In this document: positions 33,477-45,774 of the stretch, piece after piece
Position numbering within the stretch: the stretch's first letter is position 1
How the letters are laid out: each line of letters starts with the position of its first letter
Source of the DNA: Tiliqua scincoides
Taxonomy: Eukaryota; Chordata; Lepidosauria; Squamata; Scincidae
Assembly: GCF_035046505.1 (NCBI RefSeq)
Contig: NC_089827.1
Location: forward strand, 17,111,353 to 17,175,352
Reading direction: 5' to 3'
Length of the DNA stretch: 64,000 nt
The notes under the pieces: generated by a model
The model's input: the letters and a program-made list of their open reading frames with translations, nothing else
The model's database searches: none
What the model was told of the DNA's origin: nothing
Made by a program: the position numbers and the translations under genes

Positions 33477-33720
33477 CAGTGGCTTAGCTAGGGCATCTGA
33501 CACCTAGGGGCATATAAATTCTTGCACTCCCCAAACACCCACCCAGGCCTTAGAAGGCCTCCTAGAGGTCTTAAAAAGACATTTCCAGTTTTCGTGGGAG
33601 GCTTCTGGTTTCTCAGGAGGCATTCTGAGGCTTGAAGAGGCTGTCCAGGGTCTCTTGACAGTCCCTCAAGCATGGTACCCGGGGCTCTGCACTCCACAGA
33701 CCCCCTTAGCTATGCTAATG
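33477..33720. mobile_element. hAT-type MITE, CAGTGGCGTAGCTAG family
   Basis: Starts CAGTGGCTTAGCTAGGGC and ends CCCTTAGCTATGCTAATG. Internal sequence differs from the shorter copies and carries repeated 'ggaggc/gcctcc' blocks. Flanks match at about 5 of 8 positions. Confidence 0.55.
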
Positions 33721-34378
33721 GACTTCAATTTGGTTATCTTCCTAGCCTCAAAAGTTCTAGGTGCAGCACAGTCCACACAGTGACTGTTAAACTAATTTAA
33801 TTTTTGTTTTGTTTTTCCTTTGTATTGTGACAATGTTTTTCAATATTTTCCGCGGGTTACTAGCAGGAGCAGTTCTTCCTGTGAATGATACTTTGGTTCC
33901 CTGTAAAAAGTAGATTATAGGTAAATCCGTTTTCACACTTCCTAGTAAATTAATTCCTTGGATGACTGTGTGCAGGTTTTAATAAATCAGTGCCGAGGTG
34001 TTGGATTAACTGACAAACAATCAACCTTTGTAGTAATTTGAGTAGGAAGGAAGCCACAATTTTTATCCATTTTCTTTTTCATTTTTTCTTTTTAAGGGAT
34101 CAGAGGGGATAAATTGAAATTGAGCCTGCCTGGAGGGAATCTTAACAGAAATTTATGATCTGTTACTCTCACTATAATCAACTGCTTTTTAAAACCAGTA
34201 ACAGAATAACTGGAGGCCACCGGAGTGCTTCCGTCCTCAGTAAAAACCCCAAATTTAAACTAGTGTGATTGTTGCTTACTCTGTGACATTGTAGCTACAG
34301 GAGTACACAAGCTATTGCTGAGGTCCTGTAATTTGTCTACCTGCAAAGCTCAGTTTATCTGTTGTCAATTTGAGGAAT
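33721..34378. other. Intergenic, unassigned
   Basis: AT-rich, no gene or named repeat recognised. Confidence 0.4.
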
Positions 34379-34553
34379 CAGTAGCATAGCTGGGGGGTGG
34401 CACCAAGGCCGGGCAACACGATGACATCACCTGCATCATTGTATCATCTCCCTGTGCCTGTGCTGTCACCCCCTTCCTCCTCGCAGACATGGCCCAGGCC
34501 ATGGAAATTGCCCATTTGGTCATTGAATGGGAGGGCTGATTTCGCACCTCTGG
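34379..34553. mobile_element. hAT-type MITE fragment, CAGTGGCGTAGCTAG family
   Basis: Starts CAGTAGCATAGCTGGGGGG. The right end is not visible, because a CR1 3' end abuts it. Confidence 0.45.
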
Positions 34554-34932
34554 TAAGAACATAGGAACAACCCTGCTGAATCAGGCTATAGGCCCATCTA
34601 GTCCAGCTTCCTGTATCTCACAGCGGCCCACCAAATGCCCCAGGGAAGTACACCAGACAACAAGAGACCTGCAAGGCTTTCTGTGAATTGTAGTTAAGAA
34701 CATAAGAACAGCCCCACTGGATCAGGCCATAGGACCATCTAGTCCAGCTTCCTGTATCTCACAGTGGCCCACCAAATGCCCCAGGGAGCACACAAGACAA
34801 CAAGAGACCTGCCTCTTGGTGCTCTCCCTTGCATCTGGCATTCTGACGTAGCCCATTTCTAAAATCAGGAGGTTGCACATACACATCATGGCTTGTAGCC
34901 CGTGATGGACTTTTCCTCCAGAAATCTGTCCA
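34554..34932 (-). mobile_element. Two adjacent CR1-type LINE 3' ends
   Basis: Two minus-strand copies of the same 3' terminus lie in tandem: 34554-34680 and 34693-34932. Each starts with the reverse complement of the 'gttcttatgttctta' tail followed by 'atcaggc', 'cccatctagtccag' and 'cccaccaaatgcccc'. The second continues to the codons for the C-terminal GYKP seen in the larger copy at 45890-48511. Confidence 0.85.
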
Positions 34933-34934
34933 CT

Positions 34935-35089
34935 AAGATGTGCGGCCCATGGCCCGGGAAGTTCCATGGTCTGTTGCATTGCATTGCGGTTGTACTGCCA
35001 ACCAGCTTGGCCAGCACACATCCTGTAATGCCCCTGATGGTTCATCACGGCTCTCCTGGAGGCCGTGATGCACAGTTTGGGAACCACTG
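34935..35089. mobile_element. hAT-type element, right part
   Basis: Ends CACAGTTTGGGAACCACTG, the mirror of the hAT CAGTGGTTCCCAAACT end. The left end is missing or hidden by the CR1 fragments. Contains 'ggcccatggcccgggaagtt'. Confidence 0.55.
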
Positions 35090-36388
35090 TCCTACGACAA
35101 CTCCTAAGTCATTTTAGGATAACTGTTCAGCTACATTTGATGTTATGTAGATATGATGATATGATGTGTCACGCCAGGTATGCCCCAACCTATCTCCCCA
35201 ATTTGCCTCTTCTCTATGAGTCATGGTGTTGATTGTCTTCCAGTTTGGGTAGGGAAGAAATCCTTATGCACTGTGATTCACCATGGAATTTGCAATCAAT
35301 GCTATTTTGGTGGTTGTGGCAGGAACTTGCCTGGATCAAGTCTCTTCATATAGACTCTGCCAAGGTGCAGTGGCTCTACACCTATTTTGAACCTAAGTAC
35401 TGTGTAAGAGAGAAAGAAGAAGGTGCTGGATTGTACAGGTGAGACCCAGAAGTTTAAAGCGGTGCAGTGATGTGAGTATGTGTCATAGCAATTCTGAGAC
35501 AGAACAAAACCAGCAAACACGTACGTATAACTAGAAGACCATCATGTCTTTCTGGTACACTCTCATTCATGTTTACGATTGCCAGGTTGCCTGAAGCACA
35601 GGACGGGTTGCTTGTTAATTGCAACTACACCTTCCTATATCTGACAGGATAAATAAACCTATTTGGGACCATAATAAAGGGGAATTAAAAGATGTCTTGT
35701 TCAAGTGTTGTGTTAGTCACCATTCCAGATGAAGATGTAATGGATACAGCTGGAAGGGGTCCAGCTCGCTGGCAAGCCAATTTTCCTACGAAAATATGCC
35801 TTTACATGCAACACAAGGCCCTGTGATGTCTAGTACTTCTCAAGCTTCTCAACAGCGTATCGGTATTATTCATTACACTTTTAAGAAATATTGTAAACTA
35901 ATTAACAGATTAAATATGGGCAAAAGTTAGAAAATTAGAAAATAATGAACCTGTTAGTAAAGTAATTTACTTTACTTGAGAGTGATGAGAGACCTGGGAA
36001 TTCCCTTGATGTGAAATGCAAGATTTACTTTGAGCCAACACGTTGATATGAGAAGGCTCGTCTCTGAAATGATGCTTTTTGATAAGTCCCATGTCTAAGA
36101 TGTTGCTTGAAAACAGGCTCAGAATGGCATGTTAAATGGCTTGGGGAGTAGACGTAATTGTATGATGCCCTGGAATACTTCAGAAGGCCTATCGGGGCAG
36201 GGGGGAGTGAATGGGGCTTGATTATTGGAACACACTCGACTCTATTTCATTTTTAGCTGGCCAAATAGCTGGAACGAAAAGCAATGGATTTTGACAAGCC
36301 ATAAAACAACCAATTAGAATCATTGACATGGATATTGTAAAAAATATTTCAGCTTGGCCCTGTCATTTCCTTGCAGCCTATTTTGGAT
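35090..36388. other. Intergenic, unassigned
   Basis: No gene, named repeat or simple repeat recognised. Confidence 0.4.
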
Positions 36389-36411
36389 TGCCACACATTA
36401 TGCCACACATT

Positions 36412-36873
36412 GTTGGCAACCTTCAGTCTCGAAAGACTCTGGTATCGCGCTCTGAATGGTGGTTCTGGAACAGCGTCTAGTGTGGGTGAAAAGGCCGATT
36501 CGGGAGTGACAAGTGCAGTCTGGGAGCAAGTGCAGTCTGTCCCTGGTCTGTCTCCCTGGCTATGGGCCTTCCTTCTTTGCCTCTTTGCCTCAGACTGTTG
36601 GCCAAGTGTCTCTTCAAACTGGTAAAGGCCATGCTGCACAGCCTGCCTCCAAGCGGGCCGCTCAGAGGCCAGGGTTTCCCACCTGTTGAGGTCCACTCCT
36701 AAGGCCTTCAGATCCCTCTTGCAGATGTCCTTGTATCACAGATGTGGTCTACCTGTAGGGCGCTTTCCTTGCACGAGTTCTCCATAGAGGAGATCCTTTG
36801 GTATCCGGCCATCATCCATTCTCACAACATGACCGAGCCAACGCAGGCGTCTCTGCGTTGTCTGTGTGGCGTC
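36412..36873 (-). mobile_element. RTE-like LINE, 5'-truncated recent copy
   Basis: Minus strand. Encodes RLRWLGHVVRMDDGRIPKD, LLYGELVQGKRPTGRP, then a stop, then YKDICKRDLKALGVDLNRW and the same C-terminus as the copy at 13198. The 3' tail is identical in type to the 5S SINE tail. An exact 23-bp duplication, itself two 'tgccacacatta'-type units, flanks it (36389-36411 and 36874-36896). Long exact flanks indicate target-primed insertion in the recent past. Confidence 0.88.
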
Positions 36874-36896
36874 TGCCACACATTATGCCACACATT

Positions 36897-37398
36897 ATGA
36901 CAGTGGACATGAGAGCCAGGATGGTGCAGAGGTTTAGGAGTCAGACCTAGAAGATTCAGGTTCCTACCTCACATAGTTGTTGTGAGGACAAAAGGAAGGG
37001 AGGAACCATGTACCTCCTAAACTCCTTTTGTATCTTGACCTCCTGAGCTCCTTGGAGGAAGCGCAGTACCTGTGAAATAAAAATTAAAATACCAATGAAT
37101 CGTACAGTACTCCATTGGCAGCCATGTGAGTGCCGTCTCAAGAGACCACAGAACCCAGCCTCACCACCACCACCCAGCGTGCCCACCTAAAGGCTAAGGA
37201 AATGTACATGCCTTTCATTACCAATATGTATGGGCACACTCTGTCCTCTACGCAGTATATTGACGGGTTCCTTCCCGCTGCCTCTGAACATCTGGGGGGA
37301 ATCTTGTCATACTTTCTCATGGCAATTACAACAGGAAGAAGTATCGTTCTCCTTCAAAAACTGCACAAAGGGCCAGTGGATGCTGTTTGGCTAACTGA
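36897..37398. other. Intergenic, unassigned
   Basis: No gene or named repeat recognised. Confidence 0.4.
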
Positions 37399-37745
37399 GG
37401 ACCCAATCCTGAACTCAGCCAGTGCCGAGTCCTAGCGCCAGCACTGGATACTGTAAACATGCTATAAAGCATGTTTATGGCACCCGGTGAGTAAGGAGCG
37501 CAGGTGCAGGGCCTGGATCAGTCAGGCACCAGGGAAGCAGCAGCAGGCCTCTGTTCTAAGGAAGCCATAAAAAAGCAGGGACCAGTTCTCTAATGCACCA
37601 GGGGAGGTGTGTAGCTGATCTCTCCCTAGCTCTGAGTGGGGGAAGAAAAGGTGAGTTAAAAAAAAAAATGGGGTGGGTGAGAGTGTTTCAAGGAAGACAA
37701 GATCCCCTGAGACTGAGAGAGTGGAGGTGAGCAGAGTATTCATAT
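37399..37745. mobile_element. Partial long Harbinger-like MITE
   Basis: Starts GACCCAATCCTGAAC and contains 'cagtgccgagtcctagcgcc' and the 'catgctataaagcatg' palindrome of the long family. The right end could not be placed. Confidence 0.45.
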
Positions 37746-38150
37746 GTCTGTGCCTCCCCAGGTCTGAACCTCACTGCACATTAATGGCATGTGTGTGTTT
37801 TGCAACGGTACCCAGATAGCAGAGTCGGATGCAAGTGAAGGAGCTGTACTGATGGGTAGATGGACTTGGCTAGACAGACTTGACATCCTGCTACTGCCTA
37901 CCAACTCGCAAATTAAAGGAAAGTGCTAACCAAGCTGAATTGAGTTTTTCATCCTGGTGCTTTTCAGTAGCCTAAGAGAATCTGGCTGGACAATCTGAAA
38001 TCCTGCACGTGTTCGTCACTGCAAAATGTGACACTGCTGAGGCTTTCGTCAGTCACCTTTCACGTTCACGGATGTAGCAGCATGTTGCTTAAGCTGGTCT
38101 TATTTTATTAGGCTGCTTCCATTGATTTATGACCAAATAATAATAATAAT

Positions 38151-38484
38151 ACAGGTATTTATATACCGCCTTTCTTGGTCTTTATTCAAGACTTTATTCA
38201 AGGCGGTTTACATAGGCAGGCTTATTTAAATCCCCGTAGGGATTTTTACAAATTGAAAGAAGGTTCTATCTGTCAAGAAACCACAACATTCAGATGTTTC
38301 TTTCGGATCTGGTTTCACATTCTGGCCTCCATCCTCCCAGGCTCAGAGCAGACGGAATAGCTCAGCTTCAGCTTGTCAGCTGCTTCAAGGTCGCACGGTG
38401 CCGGTGGCCTCGAACTGGCGACCTTGTGGATGTGATCTTCAGACAAATGGAGGCTCTACCCTCTAGACCAGACCTCCTGCCTGA
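38151..38484 (-). mobile_element. tRNA-derived SINE (Sauria-type candidate)
   Basis: On the minus strand the 5' end reads 'ggaggtctggtctagagggt' then 'agagcctcc', an A-box-like region, followed by 'aaggtcgccagttcgaggcc', a B-box-like region. The 3' end is 'aaccgccttgaataaag' and 'aggcggtatataaatacc'. This layout is that of squamate tRNA SINEs. An (AAT)n run abuts the 3' end. Family name inferred. Confidence 0.7.
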
Positions 38485-39394
38485 GGTGAATTCACCAAAG
38501 GTGAATAATATGATCTACGGGATGTTAATTGGACTGGATTGAATCCAGCTGCATCAAAAGGCTGCTTTCCCTGTTCTTTGCACATAAACTTTGATTTTGG
38601 AGCAGAAGTGTTATATTTACGTTTGTGACCGCCCACAGTTGTTACCGTTCTGTCATTGTTGATATGCTGACACACCTCAATTTCTCTCCCCCTTAATTTC
38701 TCTGGCACAAAATAAAGAAAATGTGGGTTGCTAGAACTTGGCTTGGCTTTATACATTGTAAGAGTAGCTGCTCTGGTCTGACTTAAACCAAAATGCTTGC
38801 CTGAGGAAACAGAAGAAGTGTGACAGCTTTTGGAAAGGTTGAGCTGAGGTCCTGTGCCCATCAGAGGACTCTCCTGATCAGACCAACTCAGGTGACAGTG
38901 GTAACATTCAGTGCTCCATTATGAGGCATCATGGCCGTCCTGGTGCAGGGTTGTGCGTCAGGGTTACTAAAAAACTGGTAGTGGTACTGCGGCTGTAATA
39001 TTATTGTGTTGTAAGGTTGCACATCACCAGAGCCATAATGAACTGCCCCAGAGCCTGGGGCAGAGACATCTCAATGTCATATGATGTTGCAATATCAGTT
39101 CTGTGTTCTCCCCAGAGAAGGGACACTCTTTGTGGTTGCTTCATGCTCCCTCCACAGGAGAGGGAATGGGGCTCACAAACCTGCCCATGGCTCCTCTGTA
39201 ACTAAGGCAGAGCCTGAGAGCAGTCATGATGGAGTGCCTGGGGCAGGTGGCCCTCAGGATCCACCCTAGTTACAGCTCTGCTCGCCACCACCACCCATTT
39301 AGAGAGCACTGCTTTACAATATCTGTGCCAGTTGTGAGGAAATGTAAAATTAACACCAGTTGCATGCACCAATCTTAATGTGGCTATGAGAAAC
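38485..39394. other. Intergenic, unassigned
   Basis: No gene or named repeat recognised. Confidence 0.4.
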
Positions 39395-39836
39395 AGCCCA
39401 GTCCTAACCAACTTAACATGCCATGATGGAATGGGGCTGAAATGGCCTCCTCTGTATCCAGCATGGAAAGAGAGGCTTCTGGAAGTCTCCCGGATGGAAG
39501 GGAACACCTTCCTCCAGGGTAAGTAGCTGCTATGGGGCTACTCAGGCTTGCACCAGCAAAATCACTGGTGCAAGTTTGAACAGCACCGTGTTAGGAGGTC
39601 AAGCCTGGGAAGGGGAATAGGATATGGTGCTGTTGCTGTTTCTGACCCCTCCCCGGGCCCAATTCACCACCTCCCTTTCCTCCTCAGCATGTTACACCCC
39701 CTACCTGCCTCTGTTCCACCCTTCCCCTGCTCCCCATAGAGAACCTGCCTGCTCCGGTGGGTACTGATCTCCGACTGGTGCTAACAGTCTGGTGCATACT
39801 GGTGCCACGATCCTCTGCACTAGGTAGGTTTAGGCC
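39395..39836. mobile_element. Long Harbinger-like MITE
   Basis: Starts GCCCAGTCCTAACC and ends near GGTTTAGGCC. Internal blocks are 'ggaagggaacaccttcctcc', 'cttgcaccagcaaaatcactg', 'ggggaataggatatggtgct' and a C-rich centre. Confidence 0.6.
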
Positions 39837-40540
39837 ATTAATTAACCCAAAACTCTTGCCAAAAGTCAATCACAAATTCAGGCCATCTACAAAAAGTTTG
39901 TATTGACACATTTAAAGCAATGGAAACTTTGGGAAATCAAGCAGGCAAAACACACCGACTTGCTTCCGTGAATCACCTCTTTTGGCCTCAGATACAAATA
40001 AAGTAATCCAAAATGCCTCTAACTCCAAGCCAAAAAAATATTGTCATAAACCTCCCTCTTGATCATACCGCCAGACTTCTCAAAAAGAGAATGTATAACT
40101 ATGCAACAATTATGGAATAACTGGAAGCTTGCCAATGCTTTAAGCTACTCTGGAAGCCGATTGCTAATTGCTATGTATCATTTCTATAGGGGTGGGGGGA
40201 GGAAGGAGAGAAGGCAGGGGGAAAAGAAGGGAAGGCCCCACACAGTAATGAAAGGGAATGAAAAACTACATACACAGAGTCAATTTATTTGGCCCAGCTT
40301 GTTTTGATAAGTGTTCATGAGATGCACTATTAAAATATGCTCGCCATTAGAAAAGGGACACTGCTCTCTATCATTCGATGGCAACAAAACGTGTCTCTTC
40401 TAAAGGCTTTGTATAACTGAACTACAGGCACTGGGCACTTTTGTACCAGTTTACTCAGCATCAGCTATGACTGAATTAGAGGGAGAGAAAGAGAACAGAA
40501 ATTGCACTTAGTCCACTGGACTTAGTCCACTTAGTCCACT

Positions 40541-40742
40541 CAGTGTGCATTGAAATTCTTTAGGGTCTCACGGCACACTCACAGGGGCTTTGTGGGATGT
40601 CACTAATTGCCGTTCCTACCTGTTTGTCCAGACCTGAGACCTGTTCCCCCAAATCTCTCAAGATCGAAGATGGTACTAGCTAGTTGAACTGGGAAGAAGA
40701 GGCTGGGGGACATCATGACCCAGTTAAGTTTGGAAACCACTG
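40541..40742. mobile_element. hAT-type non-autonomous transposon
   Basis: Right end AGTTTGGAAACCACTG is a clear hAT terminus. The left end CAGTGTGCATTGAAATTC followed by 'ctcacggcacactcac' matches the other side of this subfamily but is degraded. Related to the copy at 1711-1943. Confidence 0.6.
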
Positions 40743-42360
40743 GTCTACTGGGTAGACTGGGGTCTGATGCCCTTCTATGAAGCAAAGTTGGGCAGCATGA
40801 CTTCCGGAGCCTGGGAAAAAAGGAAAAATGCAACCAGAGAGGTGACCCCTGATAGGCAGGGAAAGTAGCACTTCCAGAGTGGAGGGCAAGAGAAACAAAA
40901 AGAGGATCTCCAAGCAGGAACAAAAAGAGTAAGAGTCTCTACTGGAGGGAGAATGCACCACAAAGGACAGTGTGGATGCCTTCAGCGGGGAAGACAATGC
41001 TCAAAATTCTATACTAGAAACTTTAAGACAACCTTTTAAAAAAGTTTGCTCATAACTTACTTTTCCAGACAAAGCTCCCATCTTTTGGATAGCTGCACAT
41101 TCGCTTTGCTTGACTACCTGTGCTATTGGCTTTGCACAATATGTGAAGGTAAATCTGTACGTGTTTTTACAAGAACTGCAATCTGGGACATAGAGGATGT
41201 TGCCTTAACCTATTAATTAATCTGGCAAACAGAACGAGCTGTTCCTATTTGGGCCTGGGGCAGACTGCTTGTCCAGAACAGGGATGGCTTTCAGGAAACA
41301 CTGGAAGCGGGAAGGGATTATGCTAGTAGGCAAAAATCCTTGTCCTTCCCTCCACCCCCACACTTAAATGGTCCACTAGGAAGTGTTTGTGGCCTGAAGA
41401 TTAAAGGGGATCAAAATCCCAGGTTCAAGTCCCAACTGTGCTTTGGGAAACATCCAGAGCGACTGAAGAATCATTCTGAAGGAATGTGGCTGTCTGCGAG
41501 CATGGGTGGGCGGAGAATCACCTCTTCTTCCAGAAGAATAGCTTCCAATTCACCCTGTGCCAAGGCCATCCTATAGGTACATAGGACGCACACCTAAGGG
41601 AGCCGCAGGCCGTTTGGGACTTCCATGTGCATAGATAAGGGAAGGTCATACATACAAGCAGCTGTTTGCATGGATAAGGCCTCCAAAACAATACATTTGC
41701 TGGTTCTGCCAGAGTAATAATAATAAAAATAATTAGACGTGTATGCTAATATTGGTATTTTGTATTTGTATTTTGAATGTACAAAGCATTTATCACATAT
41801 CATTTTGATGCAATCTTAAAAACCACCTGGCCAGAAGAAGACACCTTTTAAAATGGTGTCCTCTTATTTTGAGCAGGGGGAAGGCAACCATCCCTTCTGC
41901 AAGGGATTTGCTGTTGCTGGTGTCTCTACTTATCTCTTTTTAGATTATGAGCTCTTTGGAGAACAGGGAGCCACTGATTGATTTGTTTTGTTGTGTAAAC
42001 TGCTTTGTGAACTACTTTCTGTTGCATATTGCTAATATTACTACTAATAATTAGCATAATCATTAATACTAATAATTATTATTATCCCCATATTGCAGGT
42101 GGAAAGCAAAGCCTAAGAGAGAGTGGCTTGCCTGAGACCACCTCCTCAGTTAACGTGAGACTATTGATACATGGTTAATAAATGGATCTTTTAGAGAAAA
42201 CCGATTAATGCACGAGCCAAATTACTGAAAAACCCTAGAAAAGTCTATTTGCACATCTTCATCAAAGAGTTAAGCAGGTGAACCTGATGACTGCTAGTCT
42301 GTTCTACTAGTTAATCAACTAACAGCCTGTTAGTTAATCAACTAACAGTTAACCAAATGG
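40743..42360. other. Intergenic, unassigned
   Basis: No gene seen. A small duplication, 'agttaatcaactaacag', occurs twice near 42308-42350. Confidence 0.4.
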
Positions 42361-42832
42361 CCTGCACTGTATCCAGAACAGGTTAGGAGGTGCCTGTGGC
42401 ACAACTTGGAGTAAGGGGATAATTATCTCCTTACCCGGTGTTGCGTGCCACACACTCCTATGGGGTTACTTGGATCTGCGCCAGCAAAATAGCTGTTGCG
42501 AATCCAAGCAGCCCAGTGTAACACCAGGCTGTCTGGGAGGGGAGTTAGGATCCAGCCTATGTTGCTGAGGTAGGTCCCACCCCCCCTTCCAGGCCCAGTC
42601 TGCCCACTGGTCCGCCCTCCTTGTGCCACCCTCTTCAACCCCTCCCCTGTGCCGGCCACCCTCGGCTGGCGCAAACTTACCCTTTACCAGTCCAGTTCCA
42701 GTGCAGGGAGGTCGGCAAACATTCTCACAACCTCGATCGCAGGGAGGCACAAATGTGCTTTCCGGCAGGTTTGTGACGCTCATGGGCCAGCACAAGGGAC
42801 TTGTGCCAGCCAAACAACTGGTAAGGATTGCA
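42361..42832. mobile_element. Long Harbinger-like MITE
   Basis: Ends in AAGGATTGCACCC. Carries 'ggggataattatctcctta', 'ctgcgccagcaaaatagctg', 'gcggcac'-type and 'caaatgtgctttccgg' blocks. The left boundary is approximate. The many overlapping reading frames across it have no recognisable product. Confidence 0.6.
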
Positions 42833-42835
42833 CCC

Positions 42836-42931
42836 TCACAACACAATCCGATGCATCCACAAACCTCAAAAGTAAGTCCCGTTGTGTTCAATGGGGCTTA
42901 CTCCCAGGAAACACTGTATCGAATTGAAGCA
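42836..42931. mobile_element. Short Harbinger-like MITE (~90 bp)
   Basis: 'cacaatccgatgcatcc' at the left, 'agtaagtcccgttgtg' mirrored by 'caatggggcttactcc' in the middle, 'gtatcgaattgaagc' at the right. Confidence 0.6.
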
Positions 42932-44114
42932 TAAGCTCCTGTTTAATCCTCCTGTTTAAACAGGACCTCCTGTTTAATCAGGAGGTCCTGTGTTCAACTC
43001 TTGCCTCTCCCATGAACTCAGGTTCATTACCTTAAGGAAAGACATAATAATTCATAATCCCACCACCTGATATATAGGGATTAAAAATACCTATTTTACA
43101 GTGTTGCTTTAAGGATTCTAATATGAAGAGCATTAGACACTTGAAAGTAGTATTCTATATATTTTTATTGCAGCTTTGTCAATGTAGAAAATATAATGAT
43201 GATACAGATGTATTTCAGATTTAGTTACTATCTTGAATTAATCTCTGAATGAACGCATTCGTGCACATCACCCTAGAATCATCCTCATTCTTAAATTGGA
43301 ATCCGTGCAGCCTTCTGCTTTGTGGGTTTTAATGGAGCCTATTTTATGGCCCTACTTAACAGGAACATAAATTAATTTTAGTTTGGGCCACATAATTGCA
43401 ACGTATTTTGCCATCATCCTATCCTACATCAAGATGACTCATGTGAATTAGACCTTCTTGAGCAAAGTAGTTAGCGGTTTTGAAAATAAATATAACCAAA
43501 CTTTTTTTTTCCTATTACCTTGGTAAGTGGCATCTAAAACAGGCTCAGTCAGAGTTCACTGGAAAGAGGTTATTATAAAACCCTGTATTTTCAGCCCTAG
43601 TTTGCGGGGGTGGTGGTGGTGGGGGAGATCATTAGATGATACAAAAAAGAATTAAATGCTTGACGGCCCAATCATCTTCAGGGACTGTGCTGGAGAAACA
43701 TGTCTTCAGTTGGTGCATGCTGTCACTAAAGTGCCATAGAGCACTTTGCAACAGCGCAAGGCCCAGGCGTGGCAGCAGGAAGGCCAAAGCCTTGGACATT
43801 AGCCAAAGTTTTGGGCATTTCCTTGACTCACTGGACTCAATGAGAAACTATTTTTTGCCTCTATTGTTACGCAAGCAGATTAGCTAAATAACCAACAGCC
43901 CAATCCTAAACTGTAGAATATTGCCTCTTGGCAAATAGCTATTTATTTTCATCTTTTAATCATTGTCATCACAGATCTAAATAGAATTATATTCACTCAC
44001 ATCCCATTAAAATCACAATGCTTTTCCACAGAGGCAATCCAGGCATTTGATAGCCAATGATCGAACCGCAGTTAAACAAGCAGTTCACATACATCATCAT
44101 CATCATAATAACTC
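42932..44114. other. Intergenic, mostly unassigned
   Basis: A short inverted repeat, 'gacctcctgtttaatcaggaggtc', lies near 42964-42987. Around 43665-43915 a decayed long Harbinger-like element is possible ('cggcccaatcatcttcag', 'cagcccaatcctaaactg'). No gene. Confidence 0.4.
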
Positions 44115-44512
44115 AGTATTTATATACCGCCTTTCTGGTCATCGGATTACTCCTCTGACTTTATTCAAGGTGGTTTACATAGGCAGGCATTTCTAAATCC
44201 CTCAAGGGGATTTTTACAATCATAGAGGTTCTCTCTTTCAAGAACCAACAACATTTCAGAATGGATCTTCTTGGTTTGGTCTCACTTCTGGCCTCCAGTT
44301 CTCCCATGCAGGCTGACAAGCAGCTCCATCTCTCACATGGAGGGCAGCCAAGATGCTTCTTGCCCACACCAAGAGTAGGTGGAATCACTCAGCTCGGCTT
44401 GTCAGCTGCTTCAAGTTCTCGCCATTCTCAGCCGTTCAGGGAGCTTCAGGTGCCCTCGAACTGGCGACCTTCTGATGTTATCTTCTGGCTACCCTCTAGA
44501 CCAGACCTCCCC
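44115..44512 (-). mobile_element. tRNA-derived SINE (Sauria-type candidate)
   Basis: Second minus-strand copy of the family at 38151, about 400 bp. It has the same 3' end ('tatttatataccgccttt'), the same B-box-like 'cctcgaactggcgacctt' on the plus strand, and 'ctctagaccagacctcc' at its 5' end. Confidence 0.7.
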
Positions 44513-44935
44513 AATGTGCTTCTCTTTGATTCTTGTGGCTTTCCACCACCATCACCACTTAGGTTCCCAGACCCACTAGCTTGTTATCTTTTCCCAGTAG
44601 CAGCAATTCCCTCACCTTGTCACCTGCTTGGACCATGCCAACATCTCTGAAATGACATTGCACACACCCAGGACAAGAACCCCCAACTTCAAAATCTGAG
44701 GACAACAGCTTGTAGTGGGAACGTGAAAGATCCCTCGAGGAGATAGGGTGTGGTGTCAACAGCGGCCCCTTGCTCTGATGGGTCTGAGAAGCATGGAATT
44801 AAGACCAGGGCCTTAGATTGCAGTGAGTGTGCTGCACAGTTGCAGCCACTTGGAGGCCACAAGGCCCTCAGGGATAAAAGCAGTACCTGAGAGAGTTTTG
44901 TGGGCAGCAGGAGGAGGAAAGGTTGGAGGAAGGAG

Positions 44936-45065
44936 AGCGGACTGGCTGATGGACTGCTGACTAGTGGACTGACTAACGGACTGAGGGACTAACAGATTGG
45001 CTGACAGACTACTGGACCTGCTGACTGACAGATGGACGGACAGGTGAATGGACTACTGAGGATTG
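44936..45065. repeat. Degenerate GACT-rich simple repeat
   Basis: Irregular repetition of 'ggactg', 'ctgact' and 'actgac' units, for example 'ctgactagtggactgac'. Nothing coding. Confidence 0.7.
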
Positions 45066-45774
45066 CTGGAATGGGGACGGCTGAAGACTGCTGGGTGTTA
45101 GAGAGCTGAGGGGACGCTGTTAAACCCAGAGGAGCTGTTGTTTTGAGAACCAGGAGGAAGGACCTTGCAGCCCCACAGGCAAGCTACCTCCTGGTTACTT
45201 TATCGTTGATGCTGATAGTCAATAGTAGTTTTGTACACCTCTAAAGCCAGCCGGGTTTGAGCCAGGCCAGGGGAACTAATTAGGTTAAAGCGGTCATAAG
45301 TTATCTAGGTACAGCTTGGAATGGGAATTTAGCAAAACACTGCTTATACAGGTATGAGATTCAGTATTAATGCAGTTGCACTCATTCCTTTATATGATTC
45401 ATCCAGTGTCAGTCTTGCGGTAATAACAATTTATTTTTGCTGGCACCGTTATAAAGGAATATGTGTTTTTTAATTACAATTGTTAATTATAATTTTGTTC
45501 TAACTTTCAGTCCCGTAAAAACTTTGGTATTTCCTAGCAGTCTGGATATACTCTCTGCTCTCTTTGTCACTTCCTCTATAACCAAATATTGCTGGCTCAA
45601 AGTCAAAATGAGAGGGCCCGTCAGTTGGCCAGATTTGCAGCCCAGTTCTGTTCCTCCCTACTCAGAACTAAATCCAACAGGATTCAATGGCTTACTTCCT
45701 GGTAAGTCTGCAAAGGATTGTAGCAGTCATGGAATAAATTATACAATGTAATTTTATGCAGAAGTCAGTCCCTC

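Noticed and set aside
42423-42934. Cluster of overlapping frames that might suggest a gene
   Set aside because: It coincides with a long Harbinger-like MITE and a short one next to it.
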